From: Gammaproteobacteria bacterium | GTDB lineage: Bacteria; Pseudomonadota; Gammaproteobacteria; Thiohalospirales; Thiohalospiraceae | NCBI GenBank assembly: GCA_014762485.1 | Contig: JABURU010000131.1 | Location: 1-5,388, forward strand | Direction: 5' to 3' | DNA: 5,388 nt | Shown: piece after piece, positions 5,020-5,388 of the stretch | Layout of the letters: each line of letters starts with the position of its first letter | Numbering within the stretch: position 1 is the first letter of the stretch | The notes under the pieces: generated by a model | What the model was told of the DNA's origin: nothing | The model's database searches: none | The model's input: the letters and a program-made list of their open reading frames with translations, nothing else | Program-made: the position numbers and the translations under genes

Positions 5020-5388
5020 ATGAACGCTTCGGATATCTTAATGATTTGGCCGGGCCAGGCCGGGTTATCTATTCTTACCTGGATCATTATATCGATCATT
5101 GTACTGTACTTTGCCCGAACGCCAGCACACCGGGCAATACGGTCATTTTCCCGCCTGATCAAACAAGCCATGCACCTGTTTGCCAGCTCTATTATGTTGG
5201 CCGAAGATCGGCTGCACCAGCGCAATCGTGAAGTTCTATTTTCAATGGGGCAGGAAGCATCCGAACGCCAGATTGCCCGCGAGTTTGAGCGCATGGAGAA
5301 GGTTATTCATAGAGATCTGGCCGGTTTCCCTACTATCTACCGCAAACTGGATGAACAGATCACCCACATGGAAGAGGATTACAGCCGT
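5020..5388 (+). CDS. Membrane-anchored, probably coiled-coil protein of unknown function, truncated by the right edge
   Basis: The frame from the ATG at 5020 stays open for 123 codons to the window end, so the C-terminus is missing. Residues 1-13 are short and polar. About 14-32 (LSILTWIIISIIVLYF) form one transmembrane segment. Arg and Lys residues at 33-48 then predict that the rest is cytoplasmic by the positive-inside rule. From about 60 the chain is charged and helical-looking, with many Glu, Arg and Gln and no Pro except at 104, consistent with a coiled coil. I do not recognise a named family. A strong AAGGAGAG site and a plausible membrane topology support it over the open frame on the opposite strand. 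It follows the S24 gene by 141 nt in the same direction and could share its transcript. Confidence 0.85.
   Translation, partial: MNASDILMIWPGQAGLSILTWIIISIIVLYFARTPAHRAIRSFSRLIKQAMHLFASSIMLAEDRLHQRNREVLFSMGQEASERQIAREFERMEKVIHRDLAGFPTIYRKLDEQITHMEEDYSR

Noticed and set aside
4923..5294. 123-codon open frame on the minus strand
   Set aside because: It is the shadow of the plus-strand membrane-protein gene, which has a strong ribosome site, a plausible transmembrane segment and an open frame to the window edge.

Overview
The window looks like chromosomal DNA from a gammaproteobacterium outside the Enterobacterales. EF-P, EpmA, EpmB and Psd all match their E. coli counterparts closely from memory, but the gene order is more compact than in E. 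coli. No mobile element, CRISPR array, tRNA or rRNA was seen. Coding density is high, and the only AT-rich stretches are the left edge (1-132, roughly one third GC) and the divergent intergenic region at 4315-4413.

Layout. Positions 133-2769 hold the elongation factor P (EF-P) module. epmB (lysine 2,3-aminomutase-like, minus strand) is divergent from efp (plus), with only 31 bp between the starts. efp is followed by epmA, the lysyl-tRNA synthetase-like EF-P ligase, and a perfect 12-bp hairpin lies between them. Together EpmB makes (R)-beta-lysine, EpmA attaches it to Lys34 of EF-P, and the modified EF-P rescues ribosomes stalled at polyproline. Positions 2782-4314 hold a minus-strand pair: a SCO1/SenC-type copper chaperone and, 6 nt downstream, phosphatidylserine decarboxylase (psd). 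The psd stop lies 12 bp from the epmA stop, in convergent orientation.

The right part is less ordinary. Divergent from the SCO gene is a 154-residue LexA/UmuD-type S24 protein (4414-4878). It keeps the Ala-Gly cleavage site and the Ser/Lys dyad but has no DNA-binding domain. After a 141-bp gap comes the start of a membrane-anchored, probably coiled-coil protein that runs off the right edge (5020-5388). I cannot name this gene.

At the left edge, 38 nt of a possible minus-strand gene start with residues that resemble the opening of a TIR domain, but this is too short to be more than a hint. The most promising candidates for undescribed biology are the HTH-less S24 protein with its membrane neighbour, the efp-epmA intergenic hairpin, and whatever lies beyond the left edge.
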